Shown here piece by piece: positions 12,661 to 13,039 of a DNA stretch of 13,039 nucleotides. Positions within the stretch are counted from its first letter, which is position 1. Every line of letters starts with the position of its first letter. The DNA is from Dehalococcoidia bacterium. Lineage in GTDB: Bacteria; Chloroflexota; Dehalococcoidia; UBA2979. The translations under genes and the position numbers were made by a program. The stretch covers positions 1 to 13,039 of the forward strand of contig JALOAM010000086.1 in the NCBI GenBank assembly GCA_023228765.1. Reading direction: 5' to 3'. Under the pieces are notes generated by a model. The model did not search any database. It saw only the letters and a list, made by a program, of their open reading frames with translations, and was not told where the DNA came from.

Positions 12661-13039
12661 CTACCGAGGCATGACCTGCGCGCTCATCCCGGCGGCGTAG
12701 TCACCGGGGAGCGAGGACAGCACCACGTACGCGAACTCCTCGTCGAGCTCGACCTCGAGCATGGCGGACTCGCCGCCGGGGATCGCGGGGAGCCGGTCGA
12801 GGACCAACAGCGCGTCGAGGAGCACCTCGCGGTCCTCGTCCACGGGGAGGGCCGCCGGGTCGCCTCGCCACTGGACGACGACGAAGTCGTGCGGGTCCGG
12901 ACCGATGTTCTGCACATCGAAGGTGACGATGCCCGCGTTCACCTCCCGATCGTAGAGGAAGATCGCGTGGTCGACGAGGTAGGCCGCGATGGTCTCGCGG
13001 TCATCGGGCGGCGGGGTCGGTTCGGGGTCGGGGCGTCGC
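12661..13039 (-). CDS. Partial secreted cupredoxin-like protein, copper ligands apparently lost
   Basis: The 3' portion of a gene whose start lies beyond the right edge. The frame is open from 13039 to a TAG at 12661, about 125 codons. The upstream part is a Pro/Asp/Glu-rich linker (PDPEPTPPP) like those after a lipobox, then an alpha/beta section (ETIAAYLVDHAIFLYDREV). A beta-sandwich follows with the cupredoxin pattern TFDVQNIGPDPHDFVVVQW. The C-terminal loop SSLPGDYAAGM corresponds to the C-x-L-P-G-H-x-x-x-G-M motif of plastocyanin-like proteins, but Cys is Ser and the second His is Asp. Only the PHDF histidine and the Met remain, so normal type 1 copper binding is doubtful. It is upstream of EVE and possibly first in the operon. 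The role is unknown. Confidence 0.72.
   Translation of the reverse strand, partial: RRPDPEPTPPPDDRETIAAYLVDHAIFLYDREVNAGIVTFDVQNIGPDPHDFVVVQWRGDPAALPVDEDREVLLDALLVLDRLPAIPGGESAMLEVELDEEFAYVVLSSLPGDYAAGMSAQVMPR

Overview
The window is GC-rich bacterial DNA with strong G/C bias at third codon positions, frequent GTG starts and one TTG start, and many short gene overlaps. The gene set is an ECF sigma factor with an RskA-type anti-sigma factor, a PspC-domain protein, an EVE-domain protein, DUF255 and DinB proteins, and lipoproteins with Ser/Thr/Pro linkers. This suggests a Gram-positive-like or monoderm high-GC lineage. My best guess is Chloroflexota (Thermomicrobia/Dehalococcoidia-like), with Actinomycetota as the alternative. 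No rRNA, tRNA, CRISPR array, transposase or phage gene was seen.

Layout. (1) 1-1721, minus strand: a metal-uptake module. A Fur/Zur-type regulator (1296-1721) is followed by a ZnuA-like metal-binding lipoprotein (182-1189), whose stop overlaps the start of a truncated gene (1-185), probably the transporter ATPase. The fur-znuA gap holds two opposed copies of a 15-bp dyad-like element. (2) 1722-3165: a divergent AI-2E-family permease preceded by six 15-bp tandem repeats. It is followed by a perfect 16-bp hairpin that separates it from the convergent genes. (3) 3312-4882, minus: an ECF sigma factor and its membrane anti-sigma factor, translationally coupled. (4) 5037-6347, minus: an eight-TM membrane protein and a VOC-fold protein. 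(5) 6479-7297, plus: a DinB-like protein that has lost its metal histidines, followed by a small two-TM protein with a strong SD and a TTG start. (6) 7314-10294, minus: a DUF255/YyaL-type protein without its thioredoxin cysteines, coupled to a beta-propeller-like lipoprotein. (7) 10295-10626: a gene-free, repeat-dense region with a 13-bp x3 tandem repeat, an inverted pair of REP-like hairpin elements and a 7-bp x6 tandem repeat. (8) 10627-13039, minus: a probable operon of a cupredoxin-like secreted protein (truncated by the window edge), EVE domain, PspC domain, canonical DinB and GNAT acetyltransferase.

The genes read as housekeeping and stress functions: metal homeostasis, envelope stress signalling and small-molecule detoxification. 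I did not find a convincing new multi-gene system. The most notable pattern is that several proteins keep their fold signatures but lack catalytic or metal-binding residues: the DUF255 CxxC, the first DinB's histidines, the cupredoxin Cu ligands, the anti-sigma zinc motif, and possibly ZnuA's fourth ligand. The repeat-rich intergenic DNA is the other notable feature.
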